From Herbidospora mongoliensis (GTDB lineage Bacteria; Actinomycetota; Actinomycetes; Streptosporangiales; Streptosporangiaceae): a stretch of DNA of 64,000 nt. Position 1 is the first letter of the stretch; every line of letters starts with the position of its first letter. The stretch is taken from NCBI RefSeq assembly GCF_001570545.1, contig NZ_BBXD01000010.1, forward strand, positions 124,001 to 188,000, given 5' to 3'. Both the position numbers and the translations under genes were made by a program. The notes beneath the pieces were generated by a model. The model worked only from the letters and a program-made list of their open reading frames with translations. It made no database searches and had not been told where the DNA came from. This document shows positions 19,522 through 32,263 of the stretch, one piece after another.

Positions 19522-20667
19522 GTGCGAACTGCCTACCTGGATCACGCCGCGACCACGCCGATGGTGCCCGAGGCGGTCGAGGCGATGGTGGCGGAACTCT
19601 CCCGGGTCGGAAACGCCTCCTCACTTCACGCCGCCGGTCGCCGCACCCGCCGCATCGTCGAGGAGTCGCGCGAGACCATCGCCTGCGCCATCGGCGCCCG
19701 GCCGAGCGAGGTCGTCTTCACGGCCGGGGGCACCGAGGCCGACAACCTGGCGATCAAGGGCCTGTTCTGGGCCCGGCAGCGTCCCCGCGTGCTCCTCAGC
19801 TCCGTCGAACACCATGCCGCCCTCGATCCGGCCCACTGGCTGGCCGACCACCAGGCCGCGCGGGTCGAGTTGCTGCCCGTCGACGCCTTCGGGCGGGTGC
19901 GTCCCGAGACGCTGCGCGCGGCGATCGGCGACGACGTGGCGCTGGTGAGCGTCATGTGGGCCAACAACGAGGTCGGGACCGTCCAGCCGATCCACGAGCT
20001 GGCGGCGATCGCCCACGAGGCCGGGGTGCCGTTCCACACCGACGCCGTGCAGGCGGTCGCCCAGCTCGACGTCGACTTCACCGCCTCCGGGGTCGACGCG
20101 ATGACCATCTCCGGCCACAAGGTCGGCGGCCCAATGGGGGTGGGGGCCCTGCTGCTCGCGCGCGGGGTCGACCCGGTTCCCGTGCTCCACGGCGGCGGCC
20201 AGGAACGAGACGTGCGATCCGGCACCCTCGACGCGCCCGCCATCGCCGGGTTCGCCACGGCGGTGAAGCTCGCGGTCGACCGGCGGGCCTCCCTGGCGGC
20301 CCGGCTGACCGAGCTCCGGGATCTGCTGATCACGAAGGTGCGCGCCGCGGTGCCCGACGTCGTGGTCAACGGCGACCTGGACGAACGTCTGCCCGGGAAC
20401 GCCCACTTCACCTTCCCCGGATGCGAGGGCGACGCGCTGCTGATGCTCCTCGACGCCAAGGGCGTCGAGTGCTCGACCGGCTCGGCGTGCTCGGCGGGGG
20501 TGGCGCAGCCGTCCCACGTGCTGCTCGCGATGGGCCAGGACGGCGCACGGGCCCGGGGTTCGCTGCGCTTCTCGCTGGGCCACACCTCGACGATCGAAGA
20601 CGTGGAACGGGTCGGCGAGGTGATCGGCGGAGTCGTCGAGCGCGCCCGCCGAGCCGGCCTCTCCTGA
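19522..20667 (+). CDS. Cysteine desulfurase (IscS/NifS type)
   Basis: This 381-residue class V PLP enzyme removes sulfur from cysteine as an enzyme-bound persulfide. The GTG at 19522 gives [14 protein letters not shown], the standard N-terminus; an in-frame extension back to 19351 is non-conserved. '[12 protein letters not shown]', '[15 protein letters not shown]' and the PLP-Lys segment '[13 protein letters not shown]' are present. The catalytic cysteine loop is '[14 protein letters not shown]' near residue 315. mnmA lies about 1.1 kb downstream beyond a minus-strand gene, which makes delivery of sulfur to tRNA thiolation a likely role. General Fe-S cluster supply cannot be excluded. Confidence 0.93.
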   Translation: MRTAYLDHAATTPMVPEAVEAMVAELSRVGNASSLHAAGRRTRRIVEESRETIACAIGARPSEVVFTAGGTEADNLAIKGLFWARQRPRVLLSSVEHHAALDPAHWLADHQAARVELLPVDAFGRVRPETLRAAIGDDVALVSVMWANNEVGTVQPIHELAAIAHEAGVPFHTDAVQAVAQLDVDFTASGVDAMTISGHKVGGPMGVGALLLARGVDPVPVLHGGGQERDVRSGTLDAPAIAGFATAVKLAVDRRASLAARLTELRDLLITKVRAAVPDVVVNGDLDERLPGNAHFTFPGCEGDALLMLLDAKGVECSTGSACSAGVAQPSHVLLAMGQDGARARGSLRFSLGHTSTIEDVERVGEVIGGVVERARRAGLS

Positions 20668-20678
20668 GGGCGGTCACA

Positions 20679-21686
20679 TCACGTAAGAAAGTGGGCTACG
20701 GCTGACCATTCCGGGTCCATGGAGGCGACGATCGCCGGGCGGCCCTCTTTCCAGACGAGGTCGCGGATCGCGCGTTCCGTGGCGCCCGTGGGATCGGCGT
20801 ACACGTGGAAGGTTCTGACGCCCTCTGAGCTGACGTGGGCGGCGACGACCGCCGGGCCCAGGGCGGCGGTGAGGGTCTGGTGGAAGGCGTTGAGGGCGTC
20901 GAGGGAGTCGCCTGCGGGGAGGCCGTCGCCGTCGGATTTGCGGTAGGGCAGGGTGATGGCGATGTGGTGGTCGTAGAGCGGGTAGTCGACCGGGCGGAGG
21001 GGGAACCTGGCCGTCGCGGTGAGTTTCTTGCCGCGGGCCGTGGTGCCCTCCAGGAGCGCCCACTGCTCGTCTTGGAAGCCTTCGGCCACGTCGGCCACGA
21101 CGGCGGGGAGGTGGATGGCGGGGAGGGCGTCGATCGGCTCGATCTGGGCGGCGGTGATGTCGCCCACCCAGCGGGCCACCTCGTCTTCGCCGAGGAGGCG
21201 GTCGAGGGCCAGCATGGCGGTCTCCATGCGGGTGTCGTCGTCGATGTCCTCGAAGATCGGGTGATAGGCGGAGATGTCGACCCTGGGGCTGCCCGGAGGC
21301 ACTCGCAGAGCCACGACGAATCTCGCCATGTCGAATTCGTGGGGGCCGGCCGGGAAACGTACATCCGCGGGAATCGAGGCAGCCTGACGGGAGGGGTGGA
21401 ACTCCCACATCGCGTCGGGCTCGGGGGCGGCCTTGGCCCAGCGGTGGGCCAGGGAACGTAGTTCCGGGTCGGCGGCGGAGCTCACGACCAGGGAGAAGAG
21501 GCTGCCGCGGCCGTTGCCGATCTCCCAGATGAGGCCGGGGTCGAGGGCCGCCACGGCGGGGGCCATCAGTTCCGCCTTGTCGTCGGCTGCCTCCACCCGG
21601 GGACGGGCCTCGGCCCACCACGCCCAGAACCCGGAGATCGCCACTGCCGGGTCAACCGGCTCGCTCTTGCGCCCGAACAACCGCAT
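20679..21686 (-). CDS. Conserved hypothetical protein, DUF695-like
   Basis: This protein of about 335 residues starts at the ATG at 21686 ([17 protein letters not shown]); an upstream start at 21716 is possible. Segments such as '[12 protein letters not shown]', '[10 protein letters not shown]', 'WEFHPSRQA', and a C-terminal part with '[17 protein letters not shown]' and '[10 protein letters not shown]' resemble actinobacterial proteins annotated with DUF695. That family name is from memory and moderately sure. No signal peptide or membrane segment is visible. It is convergent with the cysteine desulfurase gene (11 bases between stops) and divergent from mnmA. Function is unknown. Confidence 0.65.
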   Translation of the reverse strand: MRLFGRKSEPVDPAVAISGFWAWWAEARPRVEAADDKAELMAPAVAALDPGLIWEIGNGRGSLFSLVVSSAADPELRSLAHRWAKAAPEPDAMWEFHPSRQAASIPADVRFPAGPHEFDMARFVVALRVPPGSPRVDISAYHPIFEDIDDDTRMETAMLALDRLLGEDEVARWVGDITAAQIEPIDALPAIHLPAVVADVAEGFQDEQWALLEGTTARGKKLTATARFPLRPVDYPLYDHHIAITLPYRKSDGDGLPAGDSLDALNAFHQTLTAALGPAVVAAHVSSEGVRTFHVYADPTGATERAIRDLVWKEGRPAIVASMDPEWSAVAHFLT

Positions 21687-21745
21687 GGCCCGCAATCCAA
21701 TCAGCAGGACGGGCACTACGCCAACGCGGGTACGCTCGAAGGGCT

Positions 21746-22828
21746 ATGGAATTCAAGCCTCTGCGTGTGCTCGCCGCCATGTCCGGCGGCGTCGACTCGG
21801 CCGTGGCCGCCGCTCGCATCGCCGAGGCGGGCCACGACGTGACCGGCGTGCACCTCGCGCTGTCGTCCAATCCGCAGTCCTACCGCACCGGCGCGCGGGG
21901 GTGCTGCACCGTCGAAGACTCCCGCGACGCGCGCCGTGCGGCCGACGTGATCGGCATTCCGTTCTACGTGTGGGACATGGCGGAACGCTTCCACCGCGAC
22001 GTGGTCGAAGACTTCGTGGCGGAATACGCCGCGGGGCGGACTCCGAACCCGTGCCTGCGCTGCAACGAGAAGATCAAGTTCGAGGCGGTGCTCGATCGGG
22101 CGCTCGCGCTCGGCTTCGACGCCGTCGCCACCGGGCACCACGCACGGCTCGACGACGGGCTGCTGCGGCGCTCGCCCGACGAGGGCAAAGACCAGTCCTA
22201 CGTGCTCGGGGTGCTGACCCGCGAGCAGCTCTCCCACGCGATCTTCCCGCTGGGCGACTCCACCAAGGCCCAGGTGCGTGAAGAGGCCGCTCGCCGGGGG
22301 CTGACCGTCGCCGACAAGCCCGACTCCCACGACATCTGCTTCATCGCCGACGGCGATACCCGGGCGTTCCTCGCCGATCGGCTCGGCGCCTCCGAGGGGC
22401 CAATCGTCGACGCGCTGTCGGGGCAGGTCGTCGGGACCCACGGCGGGGCCTTCGGCTACACGATCGGGCAGCGCAAGGGCCTGAGCATCGACCGGCCGGC
22501 CGCTGATGGGCGGCCGCGTTACGTGCTGTCGATCGAGCCGGTGTCCAACACGGTGACGGTCGGGCCCCGGGCGGCGCTCGAGGTGACGTCCATCATCGGG
22601 ACCAAGCCTGTCTGGAATGGGCCGGTTGAGGCTCCTGATGGGGAGCTGGGATGCCTGGTGCAGTTGCGGGCGCACGGCGAGGTCTATCCCGCTCGGGTTC
22701 GAGTCGGCGAGGGTGATGTCCACATCACCCTTGAGGCGCCTGCCAGTGGCGTCGCCCCAGGTCAGGGAGCTGTGCTCTACCACGGCGACACCGTGATCGG
22801 GTCGGCGACGATCTCTTCGGCGGCCTGA
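21746..22828 (+). CDS. mnmA: tRNA-specific 2-thiouridylase MnmA
   Basis: This 360-residue enzyme installs the 2-thio group on the wobble uridine of tRNAs for Lys, Glu and Gln. The PP-loop '[13 protein letters not shown]' is at about residues 10-22, followed by 'DVTGVHLAL'. The first catalytic cysteine is in '[12 protein letters not shown]' and the second in '[13 protein letters not shown]'; 'ATGHHAR' is also present. The C-terminal beta-barrel contains 'YTIGQRKGL'. The length is typical. It needs a persulfide donor, for which the nearby cysteine desulfurase is the obvious candidate. Confidence 0.96.
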   Translation: MEFKPLRVLAAMSGGVDSAVAAARIAEAGHDVTGVHLALSSNPQSYRTGARGCCTVEDSRDARRAADVIGIPFYVWDMAERFHRDVVEDFVAEYAAGRTPNPCLRCNEKIKFEAVLDRALALGFDAVATGHHARLDDGLLRRSPDEGKDQSYVLGVLTREQLSHAIFPLGDSTKAQVREEAARRGLTVADKPDSHDICFIADGDTRAFLADRLGASEGPIVDALSGQVVGTHGGAFGYTIGQRKGLSIDRPAADGRPRYVLSIEPVSNTVTVGPRAALEVTSIIGTKPVWNGPVEAPDGELGCLVQLRAHGEVYPARVRVGEGDVHITLEAPASGVAPGQGAVLYHGDTVIGSATISSAA

Positions 22829-22832
22829 GAAG

Positions 22833-22935
22833 CTCTTTCTCCGTTACGGCTCCGCCTACTCCGGCACCGCCCGCCGCCGTCGGCGCGCCTCGCATCCGGC
22901 GTCAACCGGCCGCTTCCGCTCCGCGCCGCGACGTC
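22833..22935 (+). repeat. Dispersed intergenic repeat, copy A
   Basis: This segment of about 100 bp just after mnmA begins CTCTTTCTCCGTTACGGCT. It is homologous to copy C (37145-37250) in the same orientation and to copy B (23201-23307) in the opposite orientation. CTTTCTCCGTTACGGCT (22835-22851) is a perfect 17-bp inverted match to 23287-23303. It forms the left arm of a large imperfect inverted repeat around the 79-bp array. Confidence 0.8.
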
Positions 22936-22961
22936 GTCACTTTCGCCAAACCGAGTCGCGA

Positions 22962-23184
22962 GAGTCCGGGCCGGGTTGTCTGCGACGGCTCGATCCCACG
23001 CGGCCCGAAATTTCGTGACAACCGCAAACGGAGCGGCAGGGAGTACCGGCCGGGTTGTCTGCGACGGCCCGATCCCACGCCGCCCGAAATTTCGTGACAC
23101 CCGCAAACGGAGCGGCAGCGAGTCCGGGCCGGGTTGTCTGCGACCACTCGATCCCATGCCGCCCGAAATTTCGTGACAACCGCA
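22962..23184. repeat. 79-bp tandem repeat array, about 2.8 copies
   Basis: Three units start at 22962, 23041 and 23120 with an exact 79-base period and a few substitutions; the third stops at about 23184. Each unit contains the AT-rich palindrome CGAAATTTCG and begins with GGTTGTC, which pairs with GACAACC near its end (disrupted in unit 2). The period is not a multiple of three, so any reading frame through it shifts at every unit, which argues against coding. The array lies between copies A and B of a dispersed repeat. Function is unknown. Confidence 0.9.
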
Positions 23185-23200
23185 TGAAGAGGCCCACGTG

Positions 23201-23307
23201 CCGGCGTTGCTGGGTGGTGCGGAAGCGGGTGGTTGGCGCCGGATGCGGCGGGTGCCGGCGGCGGTGGTCGGGGCCGGCCAGGCGTTAGCCGTAACGGAGA
23301 AAGATCT
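23201..23307 (-). repeat. Dispersed intergenic repeat, copy B (inverted)
   Basis: Read on the minus strand from 23307, this segment starts AGATCTTTCTCCGTTACGGC and shares CCGTTACGGCT, CCGGCCCCG, a Pro-codon-like CCACCGCC stretch, and ATCCGGCGCCAACCACCCGCT with copies A and C at conserved spacing. It is the right arm of the inverted pair around the 79-bp array. It ends 17 bases before the MBL-fold gene stop codon. Confidence 0.8.
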
Positions 23308-23323
23308 TTGAGTGGCAGCCGGA

Positions 23324-23956
23324 TTAGGCGAATTCGATGGATTCGCCTGGCTTGAGGCGGCGCATGTCGGCCTTCTGGTTCTTGGCCTCGGCGGCCAGGA
23401 AGTTGTCGATCATGCCTCCGCCGATCTCGTTGACCAGCCCGTCGTGGGTGGAGAAGGCGTGGTTCGGGCGGACGGCCCTCAGGTATTCGACGAAGTCCCA
23501 CACCCGCAGCCACGGCGCGTTCGACGGGACCAGCAGGGTCTCCACGGCCACGCCCGGGTCGGTCAGGGCGTCGCCCGGGTAGAAGACGCGGTCGTCGATC
23601 AGGAAGCCGATGTTCTGGATGATCGGGGCGTCGGGGACGGTCGGGGCGTGCCATTCGCCGATGACGCGGACCGTGAAGCCGGCCACGTCGAAGACGTCGC
23701 CCTCGCGGACCGTCTGGATCTTCACGGGGACCTCGCCCAGGGCGTTCACGACCCCGTTGCAGGTCCATATCTCCAGGTCGGGGCTGGCTGACTTGATCAG
23801 GTTCTGGTCGACGTGGTCGACGTGCTCGTGGGTGATCAGGACGGCTTCCGCGCCGTCGAGCAGGCCGGTACCGCTGAAGCTGCCCGGGTCGAGGACGAAC
23901 GCGCGGCCGTCCTTCTCGAAGCGCCAGCAGGCATGGCCGAGTTTGGTGAGCTTCAT
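23324..23956 (-). CDS. MBL-fold metal-dependent hydrolase
   Basis: This 210-residue protein starts MKLTKLGHACWRFEKDGRAF and carries the metallo-beta-lactamase metal motif 'ITHEHVDHVD' near residue 41. Further ligands are plausible in 'GEWHAP', 'FYPGDAL' (Asp) and 'STHDGL'. The size fits the small UPF0173/UlaG-like branch of the superfamily rather than a beta-lactamase. No signal peptide is visible, so it should be cytoplasmic. The substrate is unknown. It is divergent from the MetE-like gene, with only about 20 bases between the starts. Confidence 0.85.
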   Translation of the reverse strand: MKLTKLGHACWRFEKDGRAFVLDPGSFSGTGLLDGAEAVLITHEHVDHVDQNLIKSASPDLEIWTCNGVVNALGEVPVKIQTVREGDVFDVAGFTVRVIGEWHAPTVPDAPIIQNIGFLIDDRVFYPGDALTDPGVAVETLLVPSNAPWLRVWDFVEYLRAVRPNHAFSTHDGLVNEIGGGMIDNFLAAEAKNQKADMRRLKPGESIEFA

Positions 23957-23975
23957 AGTTCCTAAGCTAGACCTC

Positions 23976-24977
23976 GTGCATTCGTACCCATGGGACCAGG
24001 CCGCCGCGACCGGGGTCGGCTCCCACCCTGGCGAAGATAATCTCGAGGCGCTCCGGACCGTGTTCGATGAGCTGCCGATGCCCTATCTGCCCGAGTTGCC
24101 GATGCGGGGGGTGGGGGCGGACATGATCGGGCGTACCGCCTCGCTTCTCGTCGAACTGCCCGCCGAGGTGCAGCCCTCGGGCTGGCGGATGGTCGACCGG
24201 CCGGGGCGTGACCACAAGCGGGCGCGTGATCACCTGCTCCGGGATCTCGACGCCCTGGAGGAGGTCGCCGACGGGTACACCGGACCGCTGAAGATCCAGA
24301 TCTGCGGGCCATGGACGCTGGTGGGGGCGATCGAGCTGCGTTACGGCGACAAGATCCTCGCCGACTCCGGGGCCGTTCGGGAGGTGACCGAGTCGCTCGC
24401 CGAGGGGCTCGCGGCACACATCGCCGACGTGCGGAAACGGGTTCCCGGGGCCACCCTCGTGGTGCAGGTCGACGAGCCTGGGCTGCCGGGGGTGCTGACC
24501 GGGACGGTGCCGACCGCGTCGGGGTTCGGCCGCCTCAGGACGGTCGACGGGCCGATCGCCGCCGCGGGGCTCGGGCAGGTGCTGTCGGTCGCCGACTTCC
24601 CGATCGTGCACTGTTGCGCACCGGCGGTGCCGCTGAAGGTCATCCGTACGGCCGGAGCCAAGGGCATCTCGATCGACGCGAGCCTCATGCGGCGGCGCGA
24701 CGAGGACCTGATGGGGTCGGCCATCGAGAACGGGATCGCCTTCTTCCTGGGCGTCGTGCCCGGCACCGACAGCAAGCTGCCCGACATCGACGTGGTGGCC
24801 AGGCCGGCGCTGGAGCTGTGGCGGCGGCTGGGGTTCAGGCCGGAGGACCTGACCCGCCAGGTCGTGCTGACGCCCGCCTGCGGGCTGGCGGGGGGCTCAC
24901 CCGCGTACGCGAAGGCGGCGCTGGCGAAGTGCCGTGAGGCGGCGCGGGTGCTGCGGGAGAATCCCGAAGAGGAGTAG
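23976..24977 (+). CDS. MetE-like single-domain protein (cobalamin-independent methionine synthase C-terminal family)
   Basis: This 333-residue protein starts at GTG 23976 (VHSYPWDQAAATGVGSHPG). Full MetE has about 750 residues; this corresponds only to the catalytic C-terminal barrel. Candidate zinc ligands are visible: 'IVHCCAP' (His212, Cys214) and 'LTPACGLAGG' (Cys302); the usual Glu ligand position appears as Asp in 'GISIDAS' (near 234). The N-terminal folate-binding half is absent, so the methyl donor may not be methyltetrahydrofolate triglutamate. It may be a core-MetE-type methyltransferase. Automated annotation would probably call it methionine synthase, which is not proven. Confidence 0.78.
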   Translation: MHSYPWDQAAATGVGSHPGEDNLEALRTVFDELPMPYLPELPMRGVGADMIGRTASLLVELPAEVQPSGWRMVDRPGRDHKRARDHLLRDLDALEEVADGYTGPLKIQICGPWTLVGAIELRYGDKILADSGAVREVTESLAEGLAAHIADVRKRVPGATLVVQVDEPGLPGVLTGTVPTASGFGRLRTVDGPIAAAGLGQVLSVADFPIVHCCAPAVPLKVIRTAGAKGISIDASLMRRRDEDLMGSAIENGIAFFLGVVPGTDSKLPDIDVVARPALELWRRLGFRPEDLTRQVVLTPACGLAGGSPAYAKAALAKCREAARVLRENPEEE

Positions 24978-25027
24978 TTTTCGATCTTGCAACCGAACGG
25001 CAAGGTGGGGCTGCTATTTATTCGTAT

Positions 25028-25429
25028 ATGCGGATATTTCTCACCACCGGCGCGGTTGTCGCCGCCCTCCTCCTCGCTGCTTCCCCGGCCGTCGCGGACA
25101 CCTGGAGCTGGGGGCCGGTGAAGTCGACCGACGGCAAAGGGAAGATCACGAACGGCAAAATCGTGAGCACCTCGTCGGGGCTGAAGATCACCGGTCGCCT
25201 GTACGACACCACGGCGGGCGGTCAGTGCACATGGGTCCGGTTCCGGTACCTCACGGACCAGGGCAAGACGGTGCAGAAGTCGTACAAGAACTGCAAGACC
25301 GGATGGCGCACGGCCGCCCTCAGAACCGGACATGTCCTCAGCGTCGAAGCGCAGGTCTGCCGGGGGACGAAGAAGGGGGTTAGCGGGCATTGCTCCGCCT
25401 ACGCGGGGGTCTGGGCGCAGGGCGGCTGA
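25028..25429 (+). CDS. Small secreted protein of unknown function
   Basis: This 133-residue protein has a classic Sec signal peptide (MRIFLTTGAVVAALLLAASPAVA, cleavage after AVA near residue 23), leaving about 110 residues. The mature part is rich in Lys, Thr, Gly and Trp and contains four cysteines ('GGQCTW', 'YKNCKTGW', 'AQVCRGT', 'SGHCSAY'), consistent with two disulfides. I do not recognise the family. The upstream sequence is AT-rich (TATTTATTCGTATATG), with a possible -10 very near the ATG. Confidence 0.7.
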   Translation: MRIFLTTGAVVAALLLAASPAVADTWSWGPVKSTDGKGKITNGKIVSTSSGLKITGRLYDTTAGGQCTWVRFRYLTDQGKTVQKSYKNCKTGWRTAALRTGHVLSVEAQVCRGTKKGVSGHCSAYAGVWAQGG

Positions 25430-25457
25430 GCTCGGGAAAGTCGGTGGGCGGCGATAG

Positions 25458-27659
<2,202 letters not shown>

Positions 27660-27981
27660 GAGCCGCCCGGCTGCCGGGTGTGCGCGGGGCGGCCTGTAGA
27701 ACCTGCGGGGGCGGATGCAGTCGGCGGTCGTCGTTGATCGCGTGCCGGTGCATCGCTATGAGGCAGCCGAGGGGCCGGGGTGGTTGTCGTTCCAGTTCCG
27801 CGAGGCGTCGGGCGGCGGTGTCGCGGATTCGGCTTCCGGCCGAAATCCCTGCCGTATACGGGCTCCACGGCGGCTCGGGTCGCGCGACGGAAGAGGCCGC
27901 GGCTTCGTTGTCGGTGGTTCCGGCTGGATGGGCGCTGGATGGCTCCGGTCGAGGGCGCGTACAAGATCAAAGGAATGGAAG
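27660..27981. other. Intergenic stretch without a supported gene
   Basis: About 320 bases between ligA and the terminator of the cellulase gene. Open frames exist on both strands but are low-complexity, Arg/Pro-rich and lack ribosome-binding sites. No repeat shared with the other intergenic repeats was recognised. Confidence 0.6.
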
Positions 27982-28024
27982 AGGCCACCCATCCCGGGCT
28001 TCTGGGCCGGGATAGGTGGCCTCG
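27982..28024 (-). terminator. Terminator of the cel6A-type gene
   Basis: GAGGCCACC (27982-27990) pairs with GGTGGCCTC (28016-28024), and ATCCCGG with CCGGGAT inside it, separated by a single mismatch, giving a stem of about 16 bp with a 9-base loop. It lies about 50 bases past the cellulase stop codon. Confidence 0.85.
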
Positions 28025-28072
28025 GTCTGCGGGGGCCTCAAGTGGGTCGGTGCGGCCCGCAGTGTTCGGGGG

Positions 28073-29539
<1,467 letters not shown>

Positions 29540-29769
29540 TCAGAACAGGGCCACCTGAAGGCCTGGGCCGGATTAGGACGGAGTCCCAACATGAAACACC
29601 CAGGCAACACGGTAGAAACGGCTATCTGGGCGTCTGAAACTTTCAGTGCGAAGGTGCTAGATCAACTCATCGCACGAAATATCCCGTAACTGACTGTGCC
29701 CAAGCGGTTTCGCGAAGTGGCCCGTAGGCCGTACCCTCCCATAGTGACCTCTTGGGGGGTTTCTCAACG

Positions 29770-31887
29770 ATGACTGCAATTGCGCGCCATCTCATGCCAT
29801 GTCCTGAGATCGGCGATACGACCGGGCCAACCGGCCGTGCCTCCGGGCCGCCCGACACGCGGGACGCCGGGCCAAGGCCGGGCTCGCCCCTGTGGACCTA
29901 CTTCGCGGCGATCATCACGATCGGCCTGACCGCCCTCATGGTCGCGAGCGCCCGTCTGGGCGGCCCCGAGCTGGGGATGCTCGCCGCGGAACCTCTCTTC
30001 TGGGTGCTGGTCGCGCTGGTCTTCCTGGGTGAGTTGCGCCCGGTGATGGTGAGTTCGTCCGCGCTTGTCGGGGGCACCCCCACCTCGACAATGTTCACGT
30101 TCGCAGTGCTGATGCACTACGGACTCTCCGCCGCCGCGATCATGCAGGCGGTCGCGATGCTGGTCAGCGGGCTCGTCCATCGACGATCCTGGCACCGGAT
30201 CGCGTTCAACGTCGCCCAGGTCACGCTCGCCTGCCTCGCCGCCGCCGTCACGTTCGGCATGTTCGGCGTGCACCCCGGGCCCCTGCACACCTGGACCCCC
30301 AGCGGGGCCGACATCCCGGCCATCGTGCTCGCCGGCTTGGCGTACTTCCTGGTCAGAGGCCTTCTGGTGTGCGGCGCGGTGGCACTGCACGAGCGCAAGT
30401 CCGTGCTCCGGGTGGTGAAGACCTCGCTCATCCCGCAGGGTCTCGTCTACGGCGCGCTGCTGGGCCTCGCGCCGCTGGTCGTCGTGGTGATGGAGCACTC
30501 CGCCGGGCTGGTGCCGCTGTTCGTGGCGCCGCTCGCGGCCGTCTATTTCACCGCCACGCTGTCGATGCGGCGCGACCACCAGGCGATGCACGACGGCCTG
30601 ACCGGGCTTCCGAACCGCAAACTGCTCATTCTCCGTACGGAGGAAGCACTCGCCGAAGCCCGGGAAGACGAACGGGTGGGGCTGTTCCTGCTGGATCTCG
30701 ACCGGTTCAAAGAGGTCAACGACACCCTGGGACACCCGGTCGGCGACCTGCTGCTCCAGATCGTGGCCCATCGGCTGACCCACTCCGTGCGGCCCGGTGA
30801 CGTCGTCGCGCGTCTGGGGGGCGATGAGTTCGCCGTACTGCTGCCCCAGATCAGGGATGCCCAGGCGGCCAAGGAAGTGGCCTCCCGCCTGCGGGTGGCG
30901 CTGACCGAACCGGTGCGGCTCGAAGGGATGACCTTCGATCTCGACGCCTCCATCGGCATCGCCCTCTATCCCGACCACGCGCCGGACTTCGAGCTGCTGC
31001 TCCAGCGGTCCGACGTGGCGATGTACATGGCCAAGGAGGCCCGCTCGGGCGTCGAGTTCTATGTCGCGGAACGCGACCGCAACTCTCCGGAGCGCCTCAG
31101 CCTGCTCGGCGACCTGCGCCGGGCCATCGACAAGGCCGAACTCGAACTGCACTACCAGCCCAAGGTGGCGCTCCAGGACGGCCGGGTCGAGGGCGTCGAG
31201 GCGCTGCTGCGCTGGTGGCACCCGGTCCGCGGCCCCGTCTCGCCGGCCGAGTTCATCCCGCTGGCCGAGCAGTCCTACCTGATGCGGGAAATCACCCAGT
31301 ACGTCATCGCCAAGGCCCTCGACCAGGCCGCCCGCTGGTGGCACTCCGGCCTGGAAGTCCCGATCTCGGTCAACGTCTCGGCCCGCGACCTGCTCGACTC
31401 CGGCCTCCCCGACCAGCTCGCAGCGGGTCTGGCCCGCTATTCGCTGCCCGCCAAGGCCATCCACCTCGAGGTCACCGAGCGCATCCTGATGACCGACCAG
31501 GCCTACTCGGCCGACACCATCCGCACGCTGGCGGAACTGGGCGTTCCCCTCGCGCTGGACGATTTCGGCACCGGCTACTCGACGCTCGTCCGGCTGCAAC
31601 GACTCCAGGTCGACGAGGTCAAGATCGACGCCTCGTTCGTCCGGAAACTGGGCGAGTCGGCCGACGACGAGCGGATCGTGCGCTCGATCATCGATCTGGT
31701 GCGGTCGCTCGGATTGCGTGCCGTGGCCGAAGGCGTGGAATCCGCCGACATCGCCGCGCAATTGCGTGGAATGGGGTGCCATGCCGGGCAAGGCTGGTGG
31801 CTCGCCGAGCCGATGCCGGCCGAGGAGGCCGTCGTGTGGCTGCGGTCGCGTATGCGGCTGCCGATGGCCACGTCCACAGTGGAGTAA
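29770..31887 (+). CDS. Membrane GGDEF-EAL protein (cyclic di-GMP turnover)
   Basis: The ATG at 29770 gives about 705 residues; an upstream TTG at 29752 is possible. About six to seven hydrophobic helices form the N-terminal 260 residues and no known sensor domain is recognised. The GGDEF domain keeps the active-site GGDEF at residues 350-354. The EAL domain keeps E477-A-L, 'NVSARDL', 'LEVTE', 'LDDFGTGYS', 'VKIDASFV' and 'AEGVES', so both cyclase and phosphodiesterase activity are plausible. It stands alone between the cellulase and gatC. Confidence 0.93.
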   Translation: MTAIARHLMPCPEIGDTTGPTGRASGPPDTRDAGPRPGSPLWTYFAAIITIGLTALMVASARLGGPELGMLAAEPLFWVLVALVFLGELRPVMVSSSALVGGTPTSTMFTFAVLMHYGLSAAAIMQAVAMLVSGLVHRRSWHRIAFNVAQVTLACLAAAVTFGMFGVHPGPLHTWTPSGADIPAIVLAGLAYFLVRGLLVCGAVALHERKSVLRVVKTSLIPQGLVYGALLGLAPLVVVVMEHSAGLVPLFVAPLAAVYFTATLSMRRDHQAMHDGLTGLPNRKLLILRTEEALAEAREDERVGLFLLDLDRFKEVNDTLGHPVGDLLLQIVAHRLTHSVRPGDVVARLGGDEFAVLLPQIRDAQAAKEVASRLRVALTEPVRLEGMTFDLDASIGIALYPDHAPDFELLLQRSDVAMYMAKEARSGVEFYVAERDRNSPERLSLLGDLRRAIDKAELELHYQPKVALQDGRVEGVEALLRWWHPVRGPVSPAEFIPLAEQSYLMREITQYVIAKALDQAARWWHSGLEVPISVNVSARDLLDSGLPDQLAAGLARYSLPAKAIHLEVTERILMTDQAYSADTIRTLAELGVPLALDDFGTGYSTLVRLQRLQVDEVKIDASFVRKLGESADDERIVRSIIDLVRSLGLRAVAEGVESADIAAQLRGMGCHAGQGWWLAEPMPAEEAVVWLRSRMRLPMATSTVE

Positions 31888-31963
31888 GTGCGTCGAGGAG
31901 GGGCTGCGGCGCGCCCTAGGATGAGGTGTCCACACTCCACCCAGGAATCGGGTTAAACGACTT

Positions 31964-32263
31964 ATGTCTGCCATAACCCGCGACGAGGTCGCTCACCTCG
32001 CCCGGCTGTCCCGGCTGGCGCTGGCCGACGAGGAACTCGACCACTTCGCCGCCCAGCTCGACCAGATCGTCGGCGCGGTCGCGCGCGTGGCCGAGGTCGC
32101 CACCGCCGACATCCCGCCGTCGTCGCACGCGCTGCCGTTGACGAATGTGTTCCGGCCTGACGTCGTCGCCCCCAGCCTCACCAATGAGCAGGCCCTTTCT
32201 GGCGCGCCTGCCGTTGAGGACGACCGTTTCCGCGTGCCCCGGATCCTTGGGGAGGAGGCGTGA
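31964..32263 (+). CDS. gatC: Aspartyl/glutamyl-tRNA amidotransferase subunit C
   Basis: This 99-residue subunit starts [20 protein letters not shown], the standard GatC N-terminus, and ends with 'LRPDVV...[20 protein letters not shown]'-like sequence (here 'FRPDVV' and '[11 protein letters not shown]'). It holds GatA and GatB together. Its stop overlaps the gatA GTG by four bases (GTGA at 32260-32263). Confidence 0.95.
   Translation: MSAITRDEVAHLARLSRLALADEELDHFAAQLDQIVGAVARVAEVATADIPPSSHALPLTNVFRPDVVAPSLTNEQALSGAPAVEDDRFRVPRILGEEA

Noticed and set aside
22962-23184. Possible CRISPR array
   Set aside because: The units are 79 bp, directly adjacent and without variable spacers, and no cas genes are near.
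22902-23768. Long minus-strand open frame through the 79-bp array and the MBL-fold gene
   Set aside because: It is a shadow of the real MBL-fold gene and then runs through a repeat whose 79-base period shifts frame at each unit. It has no ribosome-binding site.
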